Notes under the pieces: model-generated
The model's database searches: none
Told to the model about the DNA's origin: nothing
What the model saw: the letters and a program-made list of their open reading frames with translations, nothing else
Source: Chitinophagaceae bacterium
GTDB taxonomy: Bacteria > Bacteroidota > Bacteroidia > Chitinophagales > Chitinophagaceae
Length of the DNA: 46,884 bases
Direction: 5' to 3'
Assembly: GCA_020847395.1 (NCBI GenBank)
Contig: JADLCD010000028.1
Span: forward strand, 1 to 46,884
Translations under genes and position numbers: made by a program
In this document: positions 34,241 through 42,325 of the stretch, in pieces
Numbering within the stretch: the first letter of the stretch is position 1
Layout of the letters: the number at the start of each line of letters is the position of its first letter

Positions 34241-37200
34241 TCAAAACCTTGCATTTAAACCAACGCTCCAGGTTTTTAATTGAGGAATCTGATCAACAGC
34301 GGTCATAATAGCTCCTTCCGGATCCCAACCGGGGAACTTTGTTTTAGTCCACAGGTTTGTTGCAGAAACATAAATTCTGAATGCCTGGAAGCCTATTTTT
34401 TTCAACGCATTAGGTTGAAGATTATACCCCAATTGCAAGTTCTTTAACCTGATGAAATCGCCTTTGTACATGTATTTGTCGAAAGTGATGTATGTAAACT
34501 CACGCGAAAAATCATCTACCACGGCACCATCAATAACCTGTGAATTTCTGTAGGTGAGTTTTTGATACTTAGCTACGTCACCCGGTTTCTGCCATGACTG
34601 ATCCAATATGGCTGCTTTGAGGTTATACTTTGAAGTTGGATAAGAATTTACCTGCTCATTAAAATCATAAATATAATTTCCCCCGGAGAATGTAAACAGG
34701 AAGCTAAAATCAAAACCTTTGTATTCAAAAGTATTGTTGAATCCTCCATAATATTTGGGGTCGGCAGATTTGCCTTTCAAATCAAAGAAATTGTTAGCAA
34801 TGTTGGTATTGGTGGCAAATGTTGTGCTATCCTGTCCTGCGCCATTTTTGGCTCTTACAGTTTCGCCTGTTTTTGCATATACATCCGGGTCAACCACATA
34901 AATTTTTTCAATACCCGTTTCAGGATCAACATAAGCAAAGTCAGCCATATACCACTCTCTGCGCATATTGCCGGTTCTTGAAATAAAAGTACCGGATATC
35001 ATTCCTTTGCCGGATTTGTCAACATCTGCCGTAAGGTGTTTGATGATATTTTTGTTAGAAGCAATATTAAAATCAGTTGTCCATCTAAATCCGTTTCGGT
35101 TGATGTTCACCGTATGAATTTGAAATTCAACTCCCCTGTTCACCATATCACCCACATTACCCCAAATTTTACTGGCGTTATAGTCATATACACCATTATC
35201 CACACCTGCAGAAGAAGGAACAGGTCCCTGCAGCAACATCTTTTTTACATACCTGTTATAATATTCAATGGTTCCTGTAATTCTTCCTGAAAGGAAACCA
35301 TAATCAAGCCCGATGTCTGTGGTGTTGGTTGTTTCCCATGTAATATCCAATGAGGGAATATTACCGGGCAAGGTTCCATTTACACCAAGGTAGTTTGCCG
35401 ACCCATACCTGTAAGTGTTATTATAATTGATTACGTTAAGGCTTGAAGGCACATTTTTATTACCTGTTTCTCCATAGCTGGCTCTGAGTTTTAAAAACGT
35501 ATGATCGCTTATTGATTTCATGAAATTCTCTTCAGATATTATCCATCCTACAGCTATCGAAGAAAAATTTCCCCACCTGTTTTCCGGTGTAAAGTTGGAG
35601 CTGCCATCTCTTCTGAAGCTTGCACCAATCATATATTTTTTGTTATAGGTATAATTAGCCCTGCCGAATAAACCCATCAAATATTCTTCACCGGCATAAC
35701 CACCACGCATACCTAACATAGTTACCGGGCGTCCTAATTGTTGATAACTTCCTGTTAAACCTTCGCCCTGTTCTTCTCTAACATAACCATGACCGCGTGT
35801 TGCTTCGGCGCCTGCTACCACATTAATAGCGTGTACATCATTAAAAGTTCGGTTGTAAGTAGCGTAACCGTTGTAGTTTATATTGTAAGTATTAGCCGCT
35901 TGTTCTAATCCCATTGTAGATGCCTGACCACTACCGTTTAACCGGACATCTTTGCTTACCCATAGTGTGGTGGTTGCCTGCATCAGGTCAAATGAAAATT
36001 CGCTTCTTAAAGACAATCCTTTTACTGCCGCGAAATTATACTCGGCATAAGCGCCGCCTATCATTCTCATACTTGTTAATTCGTTCAGCACATTTCTTGA
36101 ATCAGCGTATGCTTTTAAATTAAACCCTGCATAGGGGTTATAATAGGCAGAAGGGTTTGTTGGATCATACACGGGCAACCATGGTAAAGACAATTTTGTA
36201 AGATTGTTTATACCCCCGGAATTACCATTGATGTTGCCATTATCAGACCCTGCATCATCATTTTGAGTACGATTGTTTTTAGTTAAGGAAAAATTAAGCC
36301 TTGTTCCAAAAGTGAAATTTTTAAAAGGATTAAACTCTACATTACTTCTTACCGTATATCTTTTCATGCGGTTGTTCATCATTACACCTTTATCATCACG
36401 ATAGTTAGCGGAGAAATAATAATTACCGCCGTCAAATGATTTTCCGCTGGAAGCATTCGCATCTATATAACTGCCACTTCCAAAAACTTCGTTAAACCAA
36501 TTGGTATTATTCTGCAATGCCTGTTCGCGGGTAATTTTTGTTCTGGCTAAAGGAACGGTTCTGAAATAATCGTCAATAGGAAAATTACCGCGATCAGAAT
36601 TATTATATGCTTTATCCAGTATGGCAAACCATGTTTTGGTATCTGCAAAACCCATGTCGCTAAAATCTTTAATCATTTTTGAAGTGCCTGTTGCAACAGA
36701 AACTGAGTTCATAGGCCGCTTTCCTTTTGCAGACCTTGTTGTTACAATGATTACACCATTGGAGCCTCTTGAACCATAAATAGCGGTTGAAGCCGCATCT
36801 TTCAATACCTGTATACTTTCAATATCATTTGGGTTGATCAACGAAAGGGGGTTTTGCTCTGTGGAACCATTGTTATAACCAAGGTTTCCTGTGGTCAAAG
36901 GCATTCCATCAATAATCCACAAAGGATCGGTGCTGGAATTGATGGAGTTTGCACCACGAATAAGAATTTTTGTAGCAGACCCTGGCACACCGGTAGAAGA
37001 CTGTATGGAAACGCCGGGCACCTGTCCCTGTAAGGCAGCATCAAAAGTAGGTGCGGCCTTTAGTCCACCAATATTATCCGGTTTCACTTCGGCCACAGAG
37101 CCAATAATATCTCTGCGTTTTTGTGTACCATAACCTACTACTACAATTTCCTCTGTTTTTGATTCTGATAGCTTTAAATTAATCTGCAGCGAAACTGATT

Positions 37201-37810
37201 TTGAAACCCGGGTCTCTATCGTTTCGTAACCTATGTAAGAAATTACCAGCATACCCCCGTCATCTGGTATTTGTAATGAAAAGTTTCCCTGTGCATCGGT
37301 AACCGTTCCCTTGTCCGTTCCCTTTAATTTTACAGAGGCACCGTCCAATGGTTTGCCATTTTCGCCGGTAATAATTCCTCTAATTTCGATGGGCGGTGCA
37401 GGAACAGTATTTTCTGTGCCGGGAATAACTGCAGGCTTGGGTTTTACCACTACGGTTTTTTCGATGATGGTATAAGTGAGTGGTTGATTTTGAAAGCAGA
37501 TATTCAATACCTGTTCCAGCGGAGCATTTATTGCATGGATGTCGATCCTTTTCGCCTGCTTTATAAGCTTACCCTCATACCAGAAATCATAGTTGGTTTG
37601 TTTTTTGATTTCTTTAAATACTTTTTCAAGGGAAATGTTTTTTTCCGACAATGAAACCGTTTGTGAATATCCCCCGGCGCTGGCCTGCATACAGGCCGTA
37701 AGGATAATAATTACTGTAAACTTCATAACTAACAGCGCCCGGCGTAACCTTGCTGGGCAGGTTTTGGTAAATCCCGGTTTGGGCGGGACAAAGAGTGCCA
37801 TCAAATGCAT
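34241..37810 (-). CDS. SusC/RagA-family TonB-linked outer-membrane transducer
   Basis: A 1189-residue outer-membrane importer. A signal peptide lies near residues 28-46 after a short basic N-terminus typical of Chitinophagaceae SusC proteins. An STN domain (about 50-120) lets it signal to the FecR anti-sigma factor next door. A carboxypeptidase-regulatory-like domain (about 140-215), a TonB-box-like EEIVVVGYG (220-228), the plug with YGSRGSNGVIIVTTRSAKG, and a long beta barrel ending in an aromatic residue (NARF) follow. Presence of STN marks it as a transducer that induces its own locus when substrate is bound. Confidence 0.96.
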   Translation of the reverse strand: MHLMALFVPPKPGFTKTCPARLRRALLVMKFTVIIILTACMQASAGGYSQTVSLSEKNISLEKVFKEIKKQTNYDFWYEGKLIKQAKRIDIHAINAPLEQVLNICFQNQPLTYTIIEKTVVVKPKPAVIPGTENTVPAPPIEIRGIITGENGKPLDGASVKLKGTDKGTVTDAQGNFSLQIPDDGGMLVISYIGYETIETRVSKSVSLQINLKLSESKTEEIVVVGYGTQKRRDIIGSVAEVKPDNIGGLKAAPTFDAALQGQVPGVSIQSSTGVPGSATKILIRGANSINSSTDPLWIIDGMPLTTGNLGYNNGSTEQNPLSLINPNDIESIQVLKDAASTAIYGSRGSNGVIIVTTRSAKGKRPMNSVSVATGTSKMIKDFSDMGFADTKTWFAILDKAYNNSDRGNFPIDDYFRTVPLARTKITREQALQNNTNWFNEVFGSGSYIDANASSGKSFDGGNYYFSANYRDDKGVMMNNRMKRYTVRSNVEFNPFKNFTFGTRLNFSLTKNNRTQNDDAGSDNGNINGNSGGINNLTKLSLPWLPVYDPTNPSAYYNPYAGFNLKAYADSRNVLNELTSMRMIGGAYAEYNFAAVKGLSLRSEFSFDLMQATTTLWVSKDVRLNGSGQASTMGLEQAANTYNINYNGYATYNRTFNDVHAINVVAGAEATRGHGYVREEQGEGLTGSYQQLGRPVTMLGMRGGYAGEEYLMGLFGRANYTYNKKYMIGASFRRDGSSNFTPENRWGNFSSIAVGWIISEENFMKSISDHTFLKLRASYGETGNKNVPSSLNVINYNNTYRYGSANYLGVNGTLPGNIPSLDITWETTNTTDIGLDYGFLSGRITGTIEYYNRYVKKMLLQGPVPSSAGVDNGVYDYNASKIWGNVGDMVNRGVEFQIHTVNINRNGFRWTTDFNIASNKNIIKHLTADVDKSGKGMISGTFISRTGNMRREWYMADFAYVDPETGIEKIYVVDPDVYAKTGETVRAKNGAGQDSTTFATNTNIANNFFDLKGKSADPKYYGGFNNTFEYKGFDFSFLFTFSGGNYIYDFNEQVNSYPTSKYNLKAAILDQSWQKPGDVAKYQKLTYRNSQVIDGAVVDDFSREFTYITFDKYMYKGDFIRLKNLQLGYNLQPNALKKIGFQAFRIYVSATNLWTKTKFPGWDPEGAIMTAVDQIPQLKTWSVGLNARF

Positions 37811-37884
37811 AACTTTACATTGTTTGGGTTAAAAAATAAGCAGTTCTCCAAAATTGTATTTATTGTATTGACCCTTACATTTTG

Positions 37885-37915
37885 CCGTTCCGGTCTCGAC
37901 CCCGGGGCGGTTTTT
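37885..37915 (+). terminator. Intrinsic terminator antisense to the susC leader
   Basis: On the plus strand CCGTTCCGG (37885-37893) pairs with CCGGGGCGG (37902-37910) through nine pairs including two G-U, followed by TTTTTATTA. On the minus strand the two G-U become mismatches and there is no T-run. No plus-strand gene precedes it, so it would end an antisense transcript across the fecR-susC gap. Confidence 0.62.
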
Positions 37916-37987
37916 ATTAGCAGTCAATTATTGCTTTAATATATTAATGCTCTATTTCTGTTTTGTTTTATAATACGTTCTCTAATA

Positions 37988-39172
37988 TCATGACATAACG
38001 GTAAGTATTCTTCCTTCCAGTTTAAAGTGAATATTGCTCTGCTCTAATATTTTTAAAACACCCGATAAGGTTTTACTTCTTGAAATATCAGCAGTGAAAT
38101 AGCGATTGGGTGTATTGTCGTTCTCATATTTCACCTCCACATCATACCAGCGCATAATCTGGCGCATGATGGTTTTCAGTTCGGAATCTTTGAATGTAAA
38201 ATACCCGTCTTTCCAGGCCATTACATCGGATATACTTATATCAGGCTCTGTTTTTATCTTTCCGTCATCATTCACCTGTGCCTGTTGCCCGGGCTTAATT
38301 ACAGTATTGCCCGCGGCTGTAATTACCTTCACACTTCCTTCCAGCAAGGTGGTGTTCGTTAAAGGCTCATCGCTATATGCATTGATATTAAAATGAGTGC
38401 CCAGCACTTCCACTTGCATGTGCCCTTTTCCTGATGCTGCCTGAACCGAAACTTTGAACGGACGTGAATGGTCTTTTGCCACTTCAAAATAAGCTTCGCC
38501 GGTTATTTCCACCTTTCTTTCGCTGCCTTTAAAAGTAGTAGGGTAACGGATAGAAGAAATGGCGTTTAACCATACCTTACTGCCATCGGGAAGAATAAGG
38601 CTGTATTGCCCTCCACGGGGTGTACTCATGGTATTGTACAGCACTTCATCTTTGTTATTTGCGGTTCCCTTATATGCCAACTCCCCGTTGGATAGTTTTA
38701 TAATTTCCATATTTCCCTGGGTGGCCAACCTGCCATTAGCCGTAGTGTCCAGCACAATTTGCGAGCCGTCTGCCAGTGTCAGTACCGCTTTATTGCCTCC
38801 CGGCTGAATATCTTTTGCAGGTTCCTGTGCAGCGCCGGAACGTACAATTTCTTCTGAAGTTTTTTTGTGGGAATTGAACCAAAAGTAAGAAGCCGTACAC
38901 AACATAATAATAACAGCCGCCGCAACACGCCACCAATGCATCTTTTTAACCGGGGTGGAAGGATGAATGGACTCCCACATTGTCTCCCAATCCACCGGTA
39001 TATTCAGTGCGTCATTCTTTGTCTCCTGCCTTAACTCCATGATGAATGATTCCAATGCTTTGTCTTCCCCATCTTGCCGTACAAGAGAAAGCATTTCCTT
39101 TATTTCTTCACTTGTTGCAGCATTGTCAGCATAAAGTTTTAGCAAATGCTTTAGCCTTTCTTTCGATGTCAT
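37988..39172 (-). CDS. FecR-family anti-sigma factor
   Basis: A 394-residue inner-membrane anti-sigma factor. The N-terminal cytoplasmic part (about 1-85) binds the sigma factor, a single membrane helix follows (WWRVAAAVIIMLCTASYFWF), and the periplasmic part holds the FecR domain (YSLILPDGSKVWLNAISSIRYP) and a C-terminal DUF4974 that contacts the SusC STN domain. The ATG at 39172 is chosen; the longer frame would be read from heptamer repeats. It lies between the sigma gene and susC, the usual order in such loci. Confidence 0.94.
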   Translation of the reverse strand: MTSKERLKHLLKLYADNAATSEEIKEMLSLVRQDGEDKALESFIMELRQETKNDALNIPVDWETMWESIHPSTPVKKMHWWRVAAAVIIMLCTASYFWFNSHKKTSEEIVRSGAAQEPAKDIQPGGNKAVLTLADGSQIVLDTTANGRLATQGNMEIIKLSNGELAYKGTANNKDEVLYNTMSTPRGGQYSLILPDGSKVWLNAISSIRYPTTFKGSERKVEITGEAYFEVAKDHSRPFKVSVQAASGKGHMQVEVLGTHFNINAYSDEPLTNTTLLEGSVKVITAAGNTVIKPGQQAQVNDDGKIKTEPDISISDVMAWKDGYFTFKDSELKTIMRQIMRWYDVEVKYENDNTPNRYFTADISRSKTLSGVLKILEQSNIHFKLEGRILTVMS

Positions 39173-39200
39173 AAATCGCTCAGTTTGTTTATTGCAGAGA

Positions 39201-39270
39201 ATGGTGAGTGTCAATGGTGAATAGTGAATGGTGAGTGTTTGCCTATTCACTATTGCCTATTGACCATTGC
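39201..39270. repeat. Heptamer tandem repeat with inverted partner
   Basis: Heptamers ATGGTGA/ATAGTGA run from 39201 to 39234 (with one six-base unit), and heptamers CTATTCA, CTATTGC, CTATTGA, CCATTGC run from 39243 to 39270 with the opposite sense. It fills much of the sigma-fecR gap. Its organisation matches the unrelated-sequence repeat at 9537-9659. Confidence 0.72.
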
Positions 39271-39338
39271 CTGGCCTCTTCTAACTATAGAGTAGCATTA
39301 AAGAAAAACTGATTAGTGGAAAAGAAAAAAAATTTTGA

Positions 39339-39935
39339 TCAGTGGGTTTTGAAAAAATCGGCAACCAATGGAAGCAGGATGGCCATGTCTCCTAAATACG
39401 CCTTTATAAAGCTTATGGCTTTGGCCAGGTGGCTTCTTACTGTATGAGGAGAAATATGCAGTTTTTCGGCAATTTCATCATTGCTTAGCCCTTGCTGCCT
39501 GCTTAATTTGTAGATGATTTTTTGCTGTGGGGGTAAACGCTCCAGGGCTTTTTCAATCCGTTGCAAATATTCTTTGGCTTCAACCAAATGCTCGGTACTA
39601 TTATTGCCTTCAGGTTTGTATTGTTGCATAGCGACCCTGACAATTCGTTCCTGGTTTTCCTCTTTTTTAAGATAAGCTGCGGTTTTATTCAGCAGGATGC
39701 GGTAGAGATAAGCATCCGGATCATTTACTTTATCCAAATGCTCCCTGCTAACCCATAAACCAATAAAAATTTCCTGAACAATTTCTTCCGCAATAGTTTG
39801 TGACTTGGTTAACCGGATGATTACTTTAAATAATTCAATCTTATGCAGATCAAAATATTCTCTAAACGCCGATTGGTCACCAACGCTGATGCGTCTGAAA
39901 AGTTCTATGTCATTATTTGGATCGCGGGCTGCCAT
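39339..39935 (-). CDS. ECF RNA polymerase sigma factor (Bacteroidota type)
   Basis: A 198-residue ECF sigma factor that would transcribe the neighbouring susC operon when released by FecR. Region 2 is seen in TIAEEIVQEIFIGLWVSRE and region 4 in LPPQQKIIYKLSRQQGLSNDEIAEKLHISPHTVRSHLAKA. The ATG at 39935, after AGGAGAT, gives the usual N-terminus; an in-frame ATG at 39995, five bases after the upstream stop, would add 20 residues and allow coupling to the preceding gene. Gene order sigma-fecR-susC-susD is the standard trans-envelope signalling unit. Confidence 0.94.
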   Translation of the reverse strand: MAARDPNNDIELFRRISVGDQSAFREYFDLHKIELFKVIIRLTKSQTIAEEIVQEIFIGLWVSREHLDKVNDPDAYLYRILLNKTAAYLKKEENQERIVRVAMQQYKPEGNNSTEHLVEAKEYLQRIEKALERLPPQQKIIYKLSRQQGLSNDEIAEKLHISPHTVRSHLAKAISFIKAYLGDMAILLPLVADFFKTH

Positions 39936-40000
39936 ATCTCCTGCTAAAGTAATTTTTTTTGCGATTGGAAAATATAACACGGATACTTCAGCCATCTGTA

Positions 40001-42292
40001 TTAGTGCGCCGGGTAGGAGGGGTCTCTTTTTAGAATTGCAAATAAAACAGGATTAGTTCCGTCTTGTTCGGTTTTATACAACTTCCACGTATTATTGTCT
40101 ATTTCTTCCAAATGAAATTGTAATACAGTTTTTGCCAGTTCTTTTTTTACCCGCCGCGGAAAAGCATTGGCAGCCCTTGCATTTTCCCATGTACGGATTA
40201 CGCTGAATATCGCTTTTTTCTGCGGGCAACTTTCCACATCTTTCTGATTTAATCGCAGGCTATAGGTTGTGCCAACCCCTACTGAAATTGCCTGTATATG
40301 CTCATATTGCTCTACCGTTGATGTAGCAGTGATAGGAAAATTACCGCCCATGCCTACAGGAAAAAAATTGGAATAGGTTACATCTCTCAAATCTTTTCCC
40401 TGGCTGGTAGTGCTGCCCCATTCTCTTGTATCTGCATCATACAAATTTTTTCCTCCACCTACATTCCAGATGCTCTGGTAATGCCAGGAACCCTCTGATA
40501 AAGTAGCGCCGGTAAACCGAATATAAGGCACGCCAAGCGCTTTGGCATGTTCAAACATTTTTCGGAAGAAGCGTTTGGTAGAATAATAACCATGCCCGTT
40601 GTTAAACAAAAATTCCTGACCGTCAAAATCGTAGTAGGCCAGCCCGTTAATATGGCAAACTTCCGCATAGTATTTTGCAATCTCATCCTGCAACTGCATA
40701 TTGGGAATAATGCCATCATATCCATAATTAATGGTAACCTGCAGTTTGTAAATAGTATCGCCTGCAGCGTGGGTGGAAGGAGTGCTGTTCCAGTAGCCGC
40801 GTTTTACATTCAGCAAACGATATGGCGGCTTAGATGATACACCTAAGTAATGAATCAGTTCCTTACCTATTTTAACCATATTCAAATCTTTAACATGGCC
40901 TTCCCAGCTTCCTATCTCTTCCAGGTATTTAGGATCATTCACAATGATGACAGTATCTGTGGGGCTGATCGTTTTTGCAAGCAAACGCTTTTGCTGGTAA
41001 CAAAGGCTGTCGCTCGGTATGGGGCTTGCATCCTTCGTGCCCGGCGCCAGCGAGTTGGTAATTGGAGTGCGGCCGATAATAATTCCTTCCCTGGCAGCAA
41101 GCACGGAAAATTCTTTTTGTGATATATTTCCGTTAGTCAATTTTATAGGTTTCTTTTCAAAATTCCTGCCATCTATATATCCCGCATTTCCCCGGTCAGG
41201 TCTTAAAAATTCCTGGTCGTACAGGCTGATTGCTTTAAACCCTAATCGCTTTGCATAAGCAATGCTACTGTCATACAGCCTGCCGCTGGTGAGCAAATCC
41301 GGCACAAAAGCCGCAGGATCTTTCACCCATTTTCCGTTGATGGTGGGGTACGGTAATTTTTCTGACAGCACAATGTTTTGAATTACATCTAACAGCGCCG
41401 TACTGTCGGGGCTACCCCACAACGCTATGGCTGAGCCGATATAGCCAATACCTGGCAGCGGTTGCACTTCAATGTGATTAGGCGTATTTGCCGCCATGTG
41501 CGGGATCAAAGAAAATAATATCTCTCTTTTTGTAGTCCGGTTTCTTGAATGATAGGATATGGAAATACGCCCTTTGGCATCTACCTGTGCAGCATCGCCA
41601 TACATTATGCGATACCAGGGTTCTTTATGTGCATAAAAAGCAACATCGCTAATACCATCGCCTCCCAGGCTAAATACCTGTCCTTCATGCAAAGAATCGG
41701 GTAATGGAAAACGCTTTGCATCAGGTGAATGAATGATATACTGGAAAGGCGCAGCATCTCCAACGGTTGTTGATAATCCTCCCAGTGTATTATCATTTAA
41801 AGCAAGCATGCCGATGGCGTAGTTTACCGCTTCGCTGGTATCACGCGCTACGCCAATAATTTCTCCCAGCAGGTTGGTAATATTGGTATGATAGGGTCCC
41901 CACTGAACGTCTTCAATATTTTTCCTGTTGGATAGCGATAGCAATATAAGCTTCAGGTATTTTGCCTGCGGCAGAAGGCCCACCTGCGCTACAGATCCAT
42001 TCGTAAAGGTGAGCGTTAGCAGGTTTCGGGCTTTTTGATAAGATGCTTTAACCGGCTGATAATACTGCTTCTTTTTCCCATCGTACAATAGCATTAACGG
42101 TGATGGTTTGTCTACAGTACTGAACTCTTTATAGGGAAGAGCAGCAATACTTTTCATGCTGGTAATAAAGCCTTTGTTATTGATGTGAATTTTAAAATAA
42201 TCGCTCTTGAAATCCCATTGGGCGCAAAGATGCAATGTTGCGAATGCAAGCACTCCTGAAAACAATATTCTTTTCAAATAATTTTGATGCAT
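40001..42292 (-). CDS. Large secreted protein, possible glycoside hydrolase of unassigned family (A)
   Basis: A 763-residue exported protein (signal peptide 1-24, HLCAQ). It is a paralogue of the 801-residue neighbour. Shared blocks include NNKGFITS near the start, GEIIGVA (143-149), RLGFKAISLY (349-358), PNMQLQDE (530-537) and the acidic motif YYDFDGQEF (553-561). The layout, an N-terminal beta-rich region (25-290) and an alpha/beta region (300-720) with acidic motifs at strand ends, resembles glycoside hydrolases with a TIM barrel. Residues about 445-515 look like a beta-rich insertion ending KRGYWNSTPSTHAAGD. I cannot name a family. Its stop is five bases before the longer sigma start. Confidence 0.72.
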   Translation of the reverse strand: MHQNYLKRILFSGVLAFATLHLCAQWDFKSDYFKIHINNKGFITSMKSIAALPYKEFSTVDKPSPLMLLYDGKKKQYYQPVKASYQKARNLLTLTFTNGSVAQVGLLPQAKYLKLILLSLSNRKNIEDVQWGPYHTNITNLLGEIIGVARDTSEAVNYAIGMLALNDNTLGGLSTTVGDAAPFQYIIHSPDAKRFPLPDSLHEGQVFSLGGDGISDVAFYAHKEPWYRIMYGDAAQVDAKGRISISYHSRNRTTKREILFSLIPHMAANTPNHIEVQPLPGIGYIGSAIALWGSPDSTALLDVIQNIVLSEKLPYPTINGKWVKDPAAFVPDLLTSGRLYDSSIAYAKRLGFKAISLYDQEFLRPDRGNAGYIDGRNFEKKPIKLTNGNISQKEFSVLAAREGIIIGRTPITNSLAPGTKDASPIPSDSLCYQQKRLLAKTISPTDTVIIVNDPKYLEEIGSWEGHVKDLNMVKIGKELIHYLGVSSKPPYRLLNVKRGYWNSTPSTHAAGDTIYKLQVTINYGYDGIIPNMQLQDEIAKYYAEVCHINGLAYYDFDGQEFLFNNGHGYYSTKRFFRKMFEHAKALGVPYIRFTGATLSEGSWHYQSIWNVGGGKNLYDADTREWGSTTSQGKDLRDVTYSNFFPVGMGGNFPITATSTVEQYEHIQAISVGVGTTYSLRLNQKDVESCPQKKAIFSVIRTWENARAANAFPRRVKKELAKTVLQFHLEEIDNNTWKLYKTEQDGTNPVLFAILKRDPSYPAH

Positions 42293-42325
42293 GTTTTATA
42301 CAATTATCTTTTTTGCAATACAGGA

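Noticed and set aside
39173-39250. Extended N-terminus of FecR
   Set aside because: The added residues are read from the heptamer repeat; the ATG at 39172 gives the normal family N-terminus.
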